Of a stretch of 25,780 nucleotides of DNA, positions 14,716 through 24,025 are shown piece by piece. A program made the position numbers and the translations under genes. The number at the start of each line of letters is the position of its first letter. The stretch's first letter is position 1. A model generated the notes under the pieces. It did not search any database and was not told the origin of the DNA. It saw only the letters and a list, made by a program, of their open reading frames with translations. This stretch comes from an uncultured Chlorobiaceae bacterium. GTDB taxonomy: Bacteria; Bacteroidota; Chlorobiia; Chlorobiales; Chlorobiaceae. Where the stretch lies: NCBI GenBank assembly GCA_903917955.1, contig CAIXCO010000048.1:1-25780 (forward strand), written 5' to 3'.

Positions 14716-17145
14716 TCAAGATTGGTTCAGAGTATTTTGCACCATCCTGGAGAGCGATTTGAGAGAGAATGGCTTCTGGATAAAATTGACTCCTTCGTCA
14801 AGCAGATTATTATGAGCGACAATATCACTTGAATAGCCTGACATAAAGAGCACTTTGAGTGACGGACTGAGCTGTTGAAGTTTTTTAAAAAGATCACACC
14901 CGTTCATTCCTGGCATGACGACATCAGTCAAAAGAAGTTTAACGACTCCCACCGACTCTTTGGCAAGCAAAATCGCTTCATGGGGCGATGCCGCTGTGAG
15001 TACACTGTATCCTTTGTTTTCAAGCTCATCCTTGCAGAGTACCAGAATTTCGGGCTCATCTTCGACAATCAGTATTGTCTCTTTGCCGTAGAGGTCTGAG
15101 GGTAAGGGTTGTTTATCAGCAGCCATCTCGGCCTGCACCTCCTCCTTGTATCGTGGCAGGTGAATTTTAAAGGTGGTTCCCGCCCCTACTTCGCTTCTGC
15201 ACTCAATACAGCCTTTATTCTGTTTGACAATACCATAGACGGTCGAAAGCCCCATGCCGATACCTTTTCCCTTCTTTTTTGTGGTAAAGAATGGCTCGAA
15301 AATATGAGGGAGGTGCTCTTTTTTTATACCCTTGCCAGTATCAGTGACAGAAAGGGTTACGTAGTCACCAGGAACCTTGCAAAAATGGTGGGGAGTATCA
15401 AGAATTTTACGCTCACAGGATTTGCCGATTTCGATAACAATGCTGCCTGCGTTGGTGATGGCATCACGGGCATTGATACAAAGATTGACGAGAATCTGGT
15501 CAAGTTGTGACGGATCGGCCTTTACCAAAACAGGAACTGTATCGGGCATCCAGACAATGGTGATATTTTCACCAATCACTTGCCGCAGAACCGTGAGCAT
15601 CTTTTCGATCAGAGTATTCAACTCTACAACGATTGGCATTACCGTCTCCTTTCTTGCAAATGCAAGAAGTTGACGGGTAAGCTCTGCAGATCGGTTGGCC
15701 GCCAGAAGAATGTTCTTGAGGTTGTATTGCAAGGAGTCATCATGAGCAGGCGTTTTATCGAGCGCCATTTCGATATTGCCGAGAATCACTCCAAGCATAT
15801 TGTTGAAGTCGTGGGCGATTCCTCCGGCCAGTTGCCCCACGAGATCCATTTTTTGCGACTGGGTCAATGCTTCCTGCATCTCATGCCTACGCAATTCTGC
15901 CTGTTTGCGGGAGACAATATCCCAGGCAACATCGGCAAGGGTACTTAGCAGTTTGAGATCATGATCATCATAAGCCTCCCGCTTGTTGCCTACTCCAAGA
16001 ATGGCCATAACCTTGCCCCCCTGAAGCATGGGGACAAAAAGAGTGCGCAGGATTTCGGGATGACCAGTTGGCCACCCGATTTGCTGATTTTCTCGCGCGC
16101 TGTAATCGTTAATAATCACTGCCTGCTGCGGTAAAGTGCCGCTCCATAAACGAGCGTCAGCGAGCGGCGGATGCTGCAGGTCACCGTTCGCACCATGCAT
16201 CGTTTTCTGGATATTCGAGGAGGTAACCCACAAGGAGGGAGATGATGGCTCCTCCTTGATAATGTGGCAGAAACCAATGGTACTCTCTGTAAGCTTTTCT
16301 GCCTCGTCAAGTGTAACCCTCATGATTTCCTCTACCAAATTGGACTCTGCCATCTGGAGAATACGCTGTCGAAATACCGCAATGGATTCAAACTGTTTGC
16401 GTCTGGTAACATCAAAAATCATGCCAATCGTGCCGCCCTGATATTTTTGTACATGCACATCTCCCCAAAAAATCGAACCGTTTTTTCTTTTCAAACGGTG
16501 CTCAAAAACCCTTTTCTGCGAAAAATCCGAGATCGTTTCAAAGAACCCTTCGAGAGCCATTGGAATATCATTTTCCACAAGAAACTCTGTAAAGCAATGG
16601 CCAATCATCTCATGCGGCATAAAGCCTGATATCTTTTCGGAAAATGACGACACATAGGTAAAAATTCCGTCCGAATCACATATAAAAAATTCCCCATCCA
16701 ATTGATCAATGATAGATCGGAATTTATTGTCGCTGATTTCCAGAGCGTATTCAGCCTGCTTACGATCGTCGATGTCGGCACCAGTTGCTATCAAAAAGGG
16801 ATTGCCATCAACAATGAGCCTTTTGGCCTTCAAGAGAAACCACCTAAATTTGGGTCCACCACAAGAGAGTATCCTCACATCGGCAAACTCTTCAAGACCT
16901 TCACTCAAAACATGCCTGATTTTTTCCTCGATCAGCGCCCGGTCGTCCGGATGAATGATGGTTATCGCATCACTACCCGCTATCTCGCTATCGGATTTAC
17001 AGATGATTTCGTCACGCATACATGCATTCCATGCGACAAATCGTCCGTTACCATCAATCATAGAAACAACTCCAGGCGTGGCATCAATAAGCGCCTGAAT
17101 AAAATCCTCCCGATTTCTTGCCGTATCGTTTTTTTCTTCCTGCAT
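14716..17145 (-). CDS. Hybrid sensor histidine kinase (PAS-PAS-GAF-HisKA-HATPase-REC)
   Basis: An 809-aa soluble-looking hybrid kinase. Two PAS/PAC units (about 12-130 and 139-252) are followed by a GAF domain (about 262-413), the HisKA dimerization helix with phospho-acceptor His445 in GGIAHDFNN, an HATPase domain with N-box NLCINARDA (554-562), G1 DTGKGI (602-607) and GMGLSTVYGI, and a C-terminal receiver with Asp741 (LLLTDVVMPG) and Lys791. No membrane segment is seen, so it likely senses a cytoplasmic signal. The GAF motif style (GFCHII..., AYDDHDLKLLSTLADVAW) is the GAF_2 type common in bacterial hybrid kinases. No partner response regulator is adjacent, so it is an orphan. No clear ribosome site precedes ATG 17145. 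Confidence 0.93.
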   Translation of the reverse strand: MQEEKNDTARNREDFIQALIDATPGVVSMIDGNGRFVAWNACMRDEIICKSDSEIAGSDAITIIHPDDRALIEEKIRHVLSEGLEEFADVRILSCGGPKFRWFLLKAKRLIVDGNPFLIATGADIDDRKQAEYALEISDNKFRSIIDQLDGEFFICDSDGIFTYVSSFSEKISGFMPHEMIGHCFTEFLVENDIPMALEGFFETISDFSQKRVFEHRLKRKNGSIFWGDVHVQKYQGGTIGMIFDVTRRKQFESIAVFRQRILQMAESNLVEEIMRVTLDEAEKLTESTIGFCHIIKEEPSSPSLWVTSSNIQKTMHGANGDLQHPPLADARLWSGTLPQQAVIINDYSARENQQIGWPTGHPEILRTLFVPMLQGGKVMAILGVGNKREAYDDHDLKLLSTLADVAWDIVSRKQAELRRHEMQEALTQSQKMDLVGQLAGGIAHDFNNMLGVILGNIEMALDKTPAHDDSLQYNLKNILLAANRSAELTRQLLAFARKETVMPIVVELNTLIEKMLTVLRQVIGENITIVWMPDTVPVLVKADPSQLDQILVNLCINARDAITNAGSIVIEIGKSCERKILDTPHHFCKVPGDYVTLSVTDTGKGIKKEHLPHIFEPFFTTKKKGKGIGMGLSTVYGIVKQNKGCIECRSEVGAGTTFKIHLPRYKEEVQAEMAADKQPLPSDLYGKETILIVEDEPEILVLCKDELENKGYSVLTAASPHEAILLAKESVGVVKLLLTDVVMPGMNGCDLFKKLQQLSPSLKVLFMSGYSSDIVAHNNLLDEGVNFIQKPFSLKSLSRMVQNTLNQS

Positions 17146-17472
17146 GGCCGTTTCAGTAGTGTTTTGGAGGATCCATGAGTAATGACGACGTGCTGTTCAG
17201 TTCTTTGCCGTTATGAGATTCAGCAAAAAAAACTGCCACACCACAATAACAGGAAAGTACTATTTAATTTCAAAAATATCTTTATTCATTCATTGAGAAA
17301 TACGGTAAATAGGCAGGATCGTAAATTTTTTGAAGGGTTGCGCACTTTACCTGAAATTGGCAAGTAAAAAACGCTCACCCACCCACCGAGGGCTCGCTTG
17401 CTGGCACAAGGCAAAAAGACAAAATTGACTATCTTACCAAACAGTTAAATTTCTCAAACAATCAATACCTCT
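17146..17472. other. 327-bp divergent intergenic region kinase / argH
   Basis: No gene, RNA or convincing motif is seen here. It must hold the promoters for the kinase (minus) and argH (plus). TTGACT at 17425-17430 could be a -35 element but no well-spaced -10 follows. A 61-codon plus-strand frame at 17182 has no family resemblance. I found no convincing ARG box, which would be expected if argH is still ArgR-controlled. Confidence 0.5.
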
Positions 17473-18855
17473 ATGAGCAGCAAAAAAGAATTACTCTGGC
17501 AGAGCCGATTTTCATTACCTTTTGACCGCGACGCTCTTTTGTTTTCGTCGTCGGTTCATGTCGATAAAAAGCTCTATCGTGAGGATATTCAGGGCTCTAT
17601 AGCCCATGTTACCATGCTTTCCGAAGAGAATATTGTCAGTGTTGAGGATGCGGCCCAGATTATTGCAGGACTCCGCGAGATTGAGGAGGAGCTTTCGAGC
17701 GGTACACTTCTTCCCCATTGGGAGGACGAGGATATTCATACGGTCATTGAGAACCGACTGAAGGAGATGGTTGGGGCGGTTGCCGGAAAACTCCACTCTG
17801 GCCGGAGCCGCAACGATCAGGTGGCAACCGATACCCGTCTCTACATGCGCCGCCAGATTGTCGAACTTCAGGAGGCTCTGGAAGGACTGTTAAAGGTTCT
17901 TGTTGAAAAAGCAGAGTGCTACCATAAAACCATCATCTTCGGTTATACCCACCTGCAGCGAGCCCAGCCGATTTCTGCCGGGCACTACTATCTGGCTTAC
18001 TTTAACATGTTCAACCGCGATCGCCAGCGTCTACATGATCTCTCGAAAAGGGTCAATATCTCCCCTCTCGGTGCAGCGGCCTTCGCGGGCAGCACTCTAC
18101 CACTCAATGCACAAAGAACTGCGGTGCTGCTTGGTTTTGACGATCTTTTTTCAAACAGTATTGATGCTGTCAGTGATCGCGATATTGTTATTGAGTTTAT
18201 CTCCGACTGTTCCACGATTATGATGCATCTGTCGCGGTTTGCAGAAGACTTGATTCTCTGGAGCTCCTACGAATTCGGCTATCTTGAAATCAGCGATGCT
18301 TTTGCAACGGGATCGTCAATCATGCCACAGAAAAAAAATGCCGATATCGCCGAACTGGTAAGGGGTAAAACGGGAAGGGTCTATGGAAATTTGATGGCAA
18401 TGCTGACTATTATGAAAGGGCTCCCACTCTCCTACAATCGCGACATGCAGGAAGATAAACAGCCTCTTTTCGACAGCGCTGAGACAACGATCGGAAGTGT
18501 CACCATTTTTGCAAAACTGCTTGAGCACACCAAACTGAAGGAGGAGCGGCTGGCCAAACTGACGGCGGAGGATCTCAGCCTTGCGACAGAAATAGCCGAA
18601 TATCTTGTGCGCCGTCAAATTCCGTTCCGCGATGCCCACCGCATTACTGGTAAAATTGTTACATGGAGCATCGCTTCGGATGTTACCCTGCCGAACATCC
18701 CGATAGAAAAGTTCCGGGAGTTCTGTGAAGCTATTGATCCGGATATTTATGACTGCCTCAAGGCCGACGTGAGTGTAAACTCAAAAAAGACATACGGCAG
18801 TTGCTCATTTGACTCTGTTGCACTCCAGATCGAAATGGCAAAAAAAGAGCTTTAA
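17473..18855 (+). CDS. argH: Argininosuccinate lyase ArgH
   Basis: Splits argininosuccinate to arginine and fumarate, the last step of the pathway. The 460-aa length is normal. Fumarase/lyase superfamily motifs: HSGRSRNDQVATD (about 108-120), YTHLQRAQP (158-166, catalytic His160), and the signature loop GSSIMPQKKNAD (280-291) with the catalytic Ser282. It is separated from argG by about 13 kb and needs its own promoter. The TAA stop overlaps the convergent protease stop within a TTAA palindrome at 18852-18855. Confidence 0.96.
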   Translation: MSSKKELLWQSRFSLPFDRDALLFSSSVHVDKKLYREDIQGSIAHVTMLSEENIVSVEDAAQIIAGLREIEEELSSGTLLPHWEDEDIHTVIENRLKEMVGAVAGKLHSGRSRNDQVATDTRLYMRRQIVELQEALEGLLKVLVEKAECYHKTIIFGYTHLQRAQPISAGHYYLAYFNMFNRDRQRLHDLSKRVNISPLGAAAFAGSTLPLNAQRTAVLLGFDDLFSNSIDAVSDRDIVIEFISDCSTIMMHLSRFAEDLILWSSYEFGYLEISDAFATGSSIMPQKKNADIAELVRGKTGRVYGNLMAMLTIMKGLPLSYNRDMQEDKQPLFDSAETTIGSVTIFAKLLEHTKLKEERLAKLTAEDLSLATEIAEYLVRRQIPFRDAHRITGKIVTWSIASDVTLPNIPIEKFREFCEAIDPDIYDCLKADVSVNSKKTYGSCSFDSVALQIEMAKKEL

Positions 18856-20912
18856 TGCGATAACGGCAGGGCTTTGGCTGGTAGTTGCACGGCCTCAAGC
18901 TCTGCCAAATCGGCAACCACGGCCACAGACTGGTTGAGAACGACATCTTTACTCAGCTCTTTAGTGGTATCAGGCTCCTTGACCCACTCTTTCTCGATCC
19001 TCTTTATCGTCTCTGTTTCCGACTTAACGGCTGCATCCTGAAGCGATACCGACTTCTTTTTACGGATCTGGTCGAGGATATCCAGATCACGCAGATAGCT
19101 CTGATAGAGGGTATCCTTCGATGAGCGTTCCTGAAATTTTTGCCGAAGTATCCCGATTTTCACTTGGTTGATCTCTTCCGTAGGAGTGTAAAATGAGGGG
19201 GTAATGGTGCTCCATGGCAGACTGCTGGTATAAGTATCCTCTCCAATCCTTGCCGTGTCGATCATGGAGGGCATGGTAATATCCGCTTCTACCCCCTTAT
19301 GCTGGGTGCTGCCTCCAGAGATCCGGTAAAACTTTGCTATTGTCAGTTTTATCTCGCCAAGATCTTGCTGCTTTCCGGAAACAGAGTCAGCTTTTGAGAG
19401 TTTGAGTAAGCTTTGTACGGTTCCCTTCCCGAAGGTTCTCTCCCCGACAATAACACCGCGACCATAATCCTGAATAGCCGCAGCAAAAATTTCGGATGCC
19501 GATGCGCTGTAACGATTGACCAGCACAGCGAGAGGGCCGCCATACTGCACCCTGCTGTCTTCATCCTTGAGTACCATTTTTCCGCCAGTCGAGTTGCTGA
19601 TCTGGACGACGGGACCGCCGGGAAGAAAAAGTCCGCTAACACTTACAGACTCTTCAAGTGAACCACCTCCATTATCACGCAAATCAATAACGATGCCGTC
19701 GACATGCTCGGTATTCAGTTCGTTAAGGATGCGGGCGACATCGCGGCTTGTGCTGTTGTAGTTGCCCGTATGCTGCTGCTCACCTTCAAAATCGAGATAA
19801 AACGAGGGTATGGTAATAACGCCAATTTTTTTTGCGTTCTCCACTATAATACTTTTCTTTGCCGCCTGTTCCTGCAAGTCAACCTTATCGCGAACAAGTT
19901 CGACTATTTTTTCAGGCCCGCGTCCGCCCTGGCTTGCCGGGAGAATTTTCAGACGGACAAGAGTGCCTTTCTTTCCACGAATCAACTTTACCACATCATT
20001 GATTCTCCAGCCGAAAACATCAACAATATCACCCACTCTCCCCTGACCGACACCAACAATTTTATCCCCTTTTTTCAGGGTATTGCTTTTGAATGCTGGC
20101 CCTCCCGGAATAAGTTCATTGACAACAGTATGCTCCCCTTCGGTCTGGAGTTTTGCGCCGATTCCCTCGAGTGAACGACTCATGTCGATCTGAAAGTTTT
20201 GAAACTCGTCCACAGAGAAGTAGCTGGTGTGGGGATCGAACGATGTTGTCAATGCATACGCGTAGGCGTGAAAAGCATCTTCCGGCGTCTGTCGGTTTAA
20301 AAGATTGAGTCGGCTTGTAAAGCTTTTTGCGATTGATCCTCGAATGGTTTTATCACTTTCTCCGGAATATTTCAAATTGAGCCACTGGTATTTCAGCTCT
20401 TTTCTCCACAAATCGGCAAGTTGACGCAGGTTGGCTGGCCATGGATCGCTCTTGCGGTCAAGGTCAAGGGTTTCCGGTGATGAAAAGTCGAGATGCACCG
20501 TATCGGCCTCGGCTTTCATAAAGCGCATCTTTTCCCTGGCCCGCTTGAGAAAAAGATTATAGATATCAAATCCAGCAGTTGCTTTACCAGCAAGAAATTC
20601 ATCATCAATTGTATTGCCATACCTCGTTCTGAGGCGCTCGATATCACTTGCCAAAAAATAGCTTTTGCTGCCGTCAAGGTTTTCTACGTAACGGTTAAAG
20701 ATCTGCTGCGACAGGGAATCGTTGACCGACACTTTTCTGTAGTGGTTCTGCAGCAGATATTTATTAAGAGAGTTACTGGCATCTCTCTCAGCGATGGTCG
20801 GTCTGAGGATTGTCACAGCGTTAACCACCGCCGATTCCCGACTGTTTCTGGCAAAAAGCGAAGTAACACTTCCCGACGCGACCATAAAGAGAACGAGACT
20901 TTTTCTGAGCAT
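18852..20912 (-). CDS. prc: Carboxy-terminal (tail-specific) protease Prc/CtpA, copy 1
   Basis: A 686-aa S41 serine protease exported to the periplasm: N-terminal signal (hydrophobic residues 5-20, ending near FARNS), an N-terminal helical TSP domain, a PDZ domain (about 245-330, ELIPGGPAFKSNTLKKGDKIVGVG), the protease core, and a DUF3340-like C-terminal part. The Ser/Lys dyad is Ser471 in RYSASASEI and Lys496 in FGKGTVQ, the same 25-residue spacing as E. coli Prc. It trims or degrades periplasmic proteins from their C-termini. It follows the methyltransferase gene by 18 bp, suggesting a tatA-methyltransferase-prc unit. A close paralogue lies at 21792-23864. Confidence 0.93.
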   Translation of the reverse strand: MLRKSLVLFMVASGSVTSLFARNSRESAVVNAVTILRPTIAERDASNSLNKYLLQNHYRKVSVNDSLSQQIFNRYVENLDGSKSYFLASDIERLRTRYGNTIDDEFLAGKATAGFDIYNLFLKRAREKMRFMKAEADTVHLDFSSPETLDLDRKSDPWPANLRQLADLWRKELKYQWLNLKYSGESDKTIRGSIAKSFTSRLNLLNRQTPEDAFHAYAYALTTSFDPHTSYFSVDEFQNFQIDMSRSLEGIGAKLQTEGEHTVVNELIPGGPAFKSNTLKKGDKIVGVGQGRVGDIVDVFGWRINDVVKLIRGKKGTLVRLKILPASQGGRGPEKIVELVRDKVDLQEQAAKKSIIVENAKKIGVITIPSFYLDFEGEQQHTGNYNSTSRDVARILNELNTEHVDGIVIDLRDNGGGSLEESVSVSGLFLPGGPVVQISNSTGGKMVLKDEDSRVQYGGPLAVLVNRYSASASEIFAAAIQDYGRGVIVGERTFGKGTVQSLLKLSKADSVSGKQQDLGEIKLTIAKFYRISGGSTQHKGVEADITMPSMIDTARIGEDTYTSSLPWSTITPSFYTPTEEINQVKIGILRQKFQERSSKDTLYQSYLRDLDILDQIRKKKSVSLQDAAVKSETETIKRIEKEWVKEPDTTKELSKDVVLNQSVAVVADLAELEAVQLPAKALPLSH

Positions 20913-20930
20913 TGCCGTGTATAATTGTCT

Positions 20931-21449
20931 TTATGAGTAAACCCAGACGGAGGCTGGGGGAATATTTTTTATGACAAAACGTCTTCTTACCTGACTCTTG
21001 AAGTCTACGTCACCAAGAGGGTTGTTGAGACCATAAGTATACATGACACACCACTTGAGGAGACCGTTTCCATAGAGCGTGTTTATCATAGGGACAAACG
21101 ACGCTTTGAACGGGTTGTTGATAAGTGGAATTGAGAGTACCAGCCCAAAGTGCTCGTCTACTTTTTTTAACTGTTCGAGTGCACATGAATTGATCGTCTT
21201 CAAATGGGGATAATTTTGCCGAAGTACCGCACAAAACTCCTGATCAATTTCAACCAGTAATGGGGTCAAACTTGAGATATGCTTTGTGATTGCTCCTGTT
21301 CCCGCACCGATCTCAATAACCGAGGTTTGATCAAGCTCTTTAATTGATTGAAACATAGCTTTTGCCAAAAACTCTGATGAGGGTATGACAGAACCAACAC
21401 TCTGGGGATTTTTTAAATATTTCTTCAGAAACAGTATCTTTTTACGCAT
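20931..21449 (-). CDS. Class I SAM-dependent methyltransferase, phospholipid N-methyltransferase-like
   Basis: A 172-aa protein from ATG 21449, which removes the overlap of the longer frame (start 21491) with tatA. SAM-binding motif I is VIEIGAGTGAITKHI (EIGAGTG at 46-52), with the acidic motif II LLVEIDQEF following. The start, FLKKYLKNPQSVGSVIPSS, is the pattern of PmtA/rRNA-adenine-methylase-like small methyltransferases that act on phosphatidylethanolamine or remain uncharacterised. Post-motif SIPLINNPF replaces the NLPY-type motif of rRNA dimethylases, so rRNA is an unlikely substrate. It lies 16 bp after tatA and 18 bp before prc copy 1. The substrate cannot be set from sequence. Confidence 0.78.
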   Translation of the reverse strand: MRKKILFLKKYLKNPQSVGSVIPSSEFLAKAMFQSIKELDQTSVIEIGAGTGAITKHISSLTPLLVEIDQEFCAVLRQNYPHLKTINSCALEQLKKVDEHFGLVLSIPLINNPFKASFVPMINTLYGNGLLKWCVMYTYGLNNPLGDVDFKSQVRRRFVIKNIPPASVWVYS

Positions 21450-21465
21450 AGAGTTGTTGTGTGTT

Positions 21466-21681
21466 TTATGTTTTCTTGTCAGCCGCTGCACCCGCGTCGT
21501 CTTTCAATGCTACAGTATCAACGGCTTTGTTGAATTCGTTTTCAAGGTCAGCTTGTGCTTTTTTAAACTCCCTCATTCCTTTGCCGAGCCCCCTGGCCAA
21601 CTCCGGCAGCTTTGAAGGACCAAAAAATAACAAGACGACAAACAGGATAAGCAACAACTCCTGACCACCCAGTCCAAACAT
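21466..21681 (-). CDS. tatA: Sec-independent translocase subunit TatA/E
   Basis: A 71-aa protein with the TatA plan: short N-terminal periplasmic part and membrane helix (GGQELLLILFVVLLFF, about 5-20), the FGPSKLPELARGLGKGMREFKKA hinge and amphipathic helix, and a charged tail rich in Asp, Ala and Lys. TatA forms the pore for export of folded proteins. A strong ribosome site (AGGAGGA) precedes ATG 21681. No tatC or tatB is nearby, so the rest of the system must be elsewhere. It heads a likely operon with the methyltransferase and protease. Confidence 0.94.
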   Translation of the reverse strand: MFGLGGQELLLILFVVLLFFGPSKLPELARGLGKGMREFKKAQADLENEFNKAVDTVALKDDAGAAADKKT

Positions 21682-21791
21682 GGTAATTCCTCCTAAAAGT
21701 TTACATGATCTCCAAGAGCTTTTTCAAAAGCCGCCTCTTTTTATCCCTCTTTGTGTACTACGCTCTCGACCTGATTTTCTTTCAATAAGCC

Positions 21792-23864
21792 TTAATTCCG
21801 CGAAGGCAACATCCGGGTTATGGTCTGCCGTTGGCTTGCCTTAATTCCAGCCAGGTCAGCAACAACTGCTGCTGACTGGTTAAGCACGGCATCCCTGTTT
21901 TTGCCCTTGGTCGAATCCTGATCCACAATCCATTGACCCTCAATCTGCTTTATCCTCTCTATTTCCGATTTAAAAACAGAATCCTGAAGTGATACCGCCT
22001 TTTTTTTGCGAATCTGGTTCAGGGTATTCAGGTCGTGGAGGTAACTCTGGTAATAACGGCTCTTCAAGGCCCGTTCCTGCTGCTTCTGGCGAAGCAGCGC
22101 AATCTCTTCCTGGTTCACCTCTACCGTCGGACGATAAAAGGAACGGGAGAGAGTACTCCATGGCAGGCTACTGCTGTAGATATCCTCTCCAACAACCGAA
22201 GTATCAATCATTGACGGCATGACAATATCGGGCACAACACCTTTATGCTGAGTGCTGCCTCCTGAAATCCGGTAAAACTTGGCAATGGTAAGTTTTATTT
22301 CGCCGAGTTCAGGCTGTTTTCCAAAAAAAGCAAATGGCCTGAGTTCAGAGATTTTTTTGAGGCTTTGAACGGTACCCTTTCCGAACGTTCTCTCACCAAT
22401 GATAACGCCACGGCCATAATCCTGGATTGCTGCGGCAAATATTTCAGATGCAGATGCGCTGTAACGGTTAACAAGCACTGCGAGTGGCCCGCTATAAAGC
22501 ACTCTGCGGTCTTCGTCCCTGAGCACCATTTTGCCCCCGGTCGAGTTGCTGATTTGCACTACAGGTCCAGTAGAAATAAAAAGTCCTGTAACATTCACCG
22601 ACTCTTCAAGCGAACCGCCGCCGTTGTCACGCAAATCAATAACAATGCCATCCACATGTTCGGTATTGAGTTCATTCAGGATGCGAGCTACATCACGGCT
22701 TGTGCTGTTAAAATTGCCGGTGTTCTGCTGTTGACCTTCAAAATCAAGATAAAACGAAGGGATGGTGATAACACCGATTCGCTCTCCATTCTGCACAATA
22801 ATACTTTTCTTTGCAGCCTGTTCCTGCAAATCGACCTTCTCCCGCAAAAGCGTGACTATTTTAGCCGGGCCTCGTCCCCCCTGGCTTGCCGGGAGAATTT
22901 TAAGGCGAACAATGGTATTTTTCTTTCCACGAATCATTTTTACGACATCGTTGATTCTCCAGCCAAAAACATCAACAATATCGTCCACTTTTCCCTGACC
23001 GACGCCAATAATTTTATCCCCTTTTTTCAGAGTATTGCTCTTGAATGCCGGCCCTCCTGCAATAACCTCATTGACAACGGTATACTCGCTTTCGGTCTGC
23101 AGTTTTGCTCCGATGCCCTCAAGAGAGCGACTCATGTCGATCTGAAAGTTTTCATACTCATCCGGAGAAAAATAGCTTGTATGAGGGTCAAACGATGTCG
23201 TCAAAGCGTAGGTATAGGCCTGAAATGCATCTTCAGATTTCTGGCGGTTCAAAAGATTCAAGCGATTTGTAAAGCTTTTTGCAAGAGTTGCCCGGATAGT
23301 CTTGCTGTTTTCTCCCGAATATTTAAGGTTAAGCCACTGGTATTTGAGCTCTTTTTTCCACAGCTCAGCAAGTTGACGCCGGTCAGTGGGCCATGGATCG
23401 TTTTTGCGGTCGAGATCAAGGGTCTCTGGTAGTGAAAAATTAAAACGCACGGTATCGGCGGTTGCCTTCATATACCGCATTTTCTCTTTAGCCCTTTTAA
23501 GAAAGAAGTTATAGACGCCAAATCCGACAGTTGCCTTGCCTGCAAGAAATTCATCATCAATACGGTTTCCATAGACATGCCGGAGACTTTCGACCTCACT
23601 TGCAACAAAATAACTTTTGCTGCCGTCAAGATTGTCGATATAGCGATTGAGGATCTGCAGAGAAAGAGAGTCATTGACCGACATCTTCCTGTAATGGTTC
23701 TGCAAAAGATATTGGCTGATATATTTACTCGCCTCCTCCTGGGCCGCAGTTGGCCTGAGGGTCACAACGGTTACGGCAGAAACAGCGCCTCCTGCATGGA
23801 GTGTAGATACCGGTACAGTACTTCCCAATACAACAATCATGAGAAGCAGATTTTTTCTAACCAT
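21792..23864 (-). CDS. prc: Carboxy-terminal (tail-specific) protease Prc/CtpA, copy 2
   Basis: A 690-aa paralogue of the protease at 18852-20912, aligned without gaps to it for about the first 500 residues when started at ATG 23864; in residues 401-500 I count 90 of 100 identical. Signal peptide MVRKNLLLMIVVLGSTVPVS..., PDZ domain (about 245-330) and dyad Ser471/Lys496 are all intact, so both copies should be active. The longer open frame to 24026 begins with TTG at the aldolase start and adds residues with no counterpart, so it is not used. The copies differ most in the signal peptide, a short insertion after residue 508 and the C-terminal tail. It is divergent from fba, with 161 bp between. 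Confidence 0.92.
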   Translation of the reverse strand: MVRKNLLLMIVVLGSTVPVSTLHAGGAVSAVTVVTLRPTAAQEEASKYISQYLLQNHYRKMSVNDSLSLQILNRYIDNLDGSKSYFVASEVESLRHVYGNRIDDEFLAGKATVGFGVYNFFLKRAKEKMRYMKATADTVRFNFSLPETLDLDRKNDPWPTDRRQLAELWKKELKYQWLNLKYSGENSKTIRATLAKSFTNRLNLLNRQKSEDAFQAYTYALTTSFDPHTSYFSPDEYENFQIDMSRSLEGIGAKLQTESEYTVVNEVIAGGPAFKSNTLKKGDKIIGVGQGKVDDIVDVFGWRINDVVKMIRGKKNTIVRLKILPASQGGRGPAKIVTLLREKVDLQEQAAKKSIIVQNGERIGVITIPSFYLDFEGQQQNTGNFNSTSRDVARILNELNTEHVDGIVIDLRDNGGGSLEESVNVTGLFISTGPVVQISNSTGGKMVLRDEDRRVLYSGPLAVLVNRYSASASEIFAAAIQDYGRGVIIGERTFGKGTVQSLKKISELRPFAFFGKQPELGEIKLTIAKFYRISGGSTQHKGVVPDIVMPSMIDTSVVGEDIYSSSLPWSTLSRSFYRPTVEVNQEEIALLRQKQQERALKSRYYQSYLHDLNTLNQIRKKKAVSLQDSVFKSEIERIKQIEGQWIVDQDSTKGKNRDAVLNQSAAVVADLAGIKASQRQTITRMLPSRN

Positions 23865-24025
23865 TTTTTTTGCGTGGCGATTCAAAGGTTTGACGGCGGC
23901 ATTCAAGCTGTTCTTGAATGAGAAAACAAATATACATATATTAAGTGGCACTTGTAAAACCTTTACCGGCAGAGTTCCTGAAGAGAAATTACCGCACATA
24001 ATAATAAATAAAAGAGAAGCTTTCA

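Noticed and set aside
17182..17367. 61-codon plus-strand frame before argH
   Set aside because: No ribosome site, no recognisable family and unusual composition; treated as intergenic.
22365..23432. 355-codon plus-strand frame opposite prc copy 2
   Set aside because: It is antisense to a well-supported protease gene, and its translation has low-complexity, non-family character.
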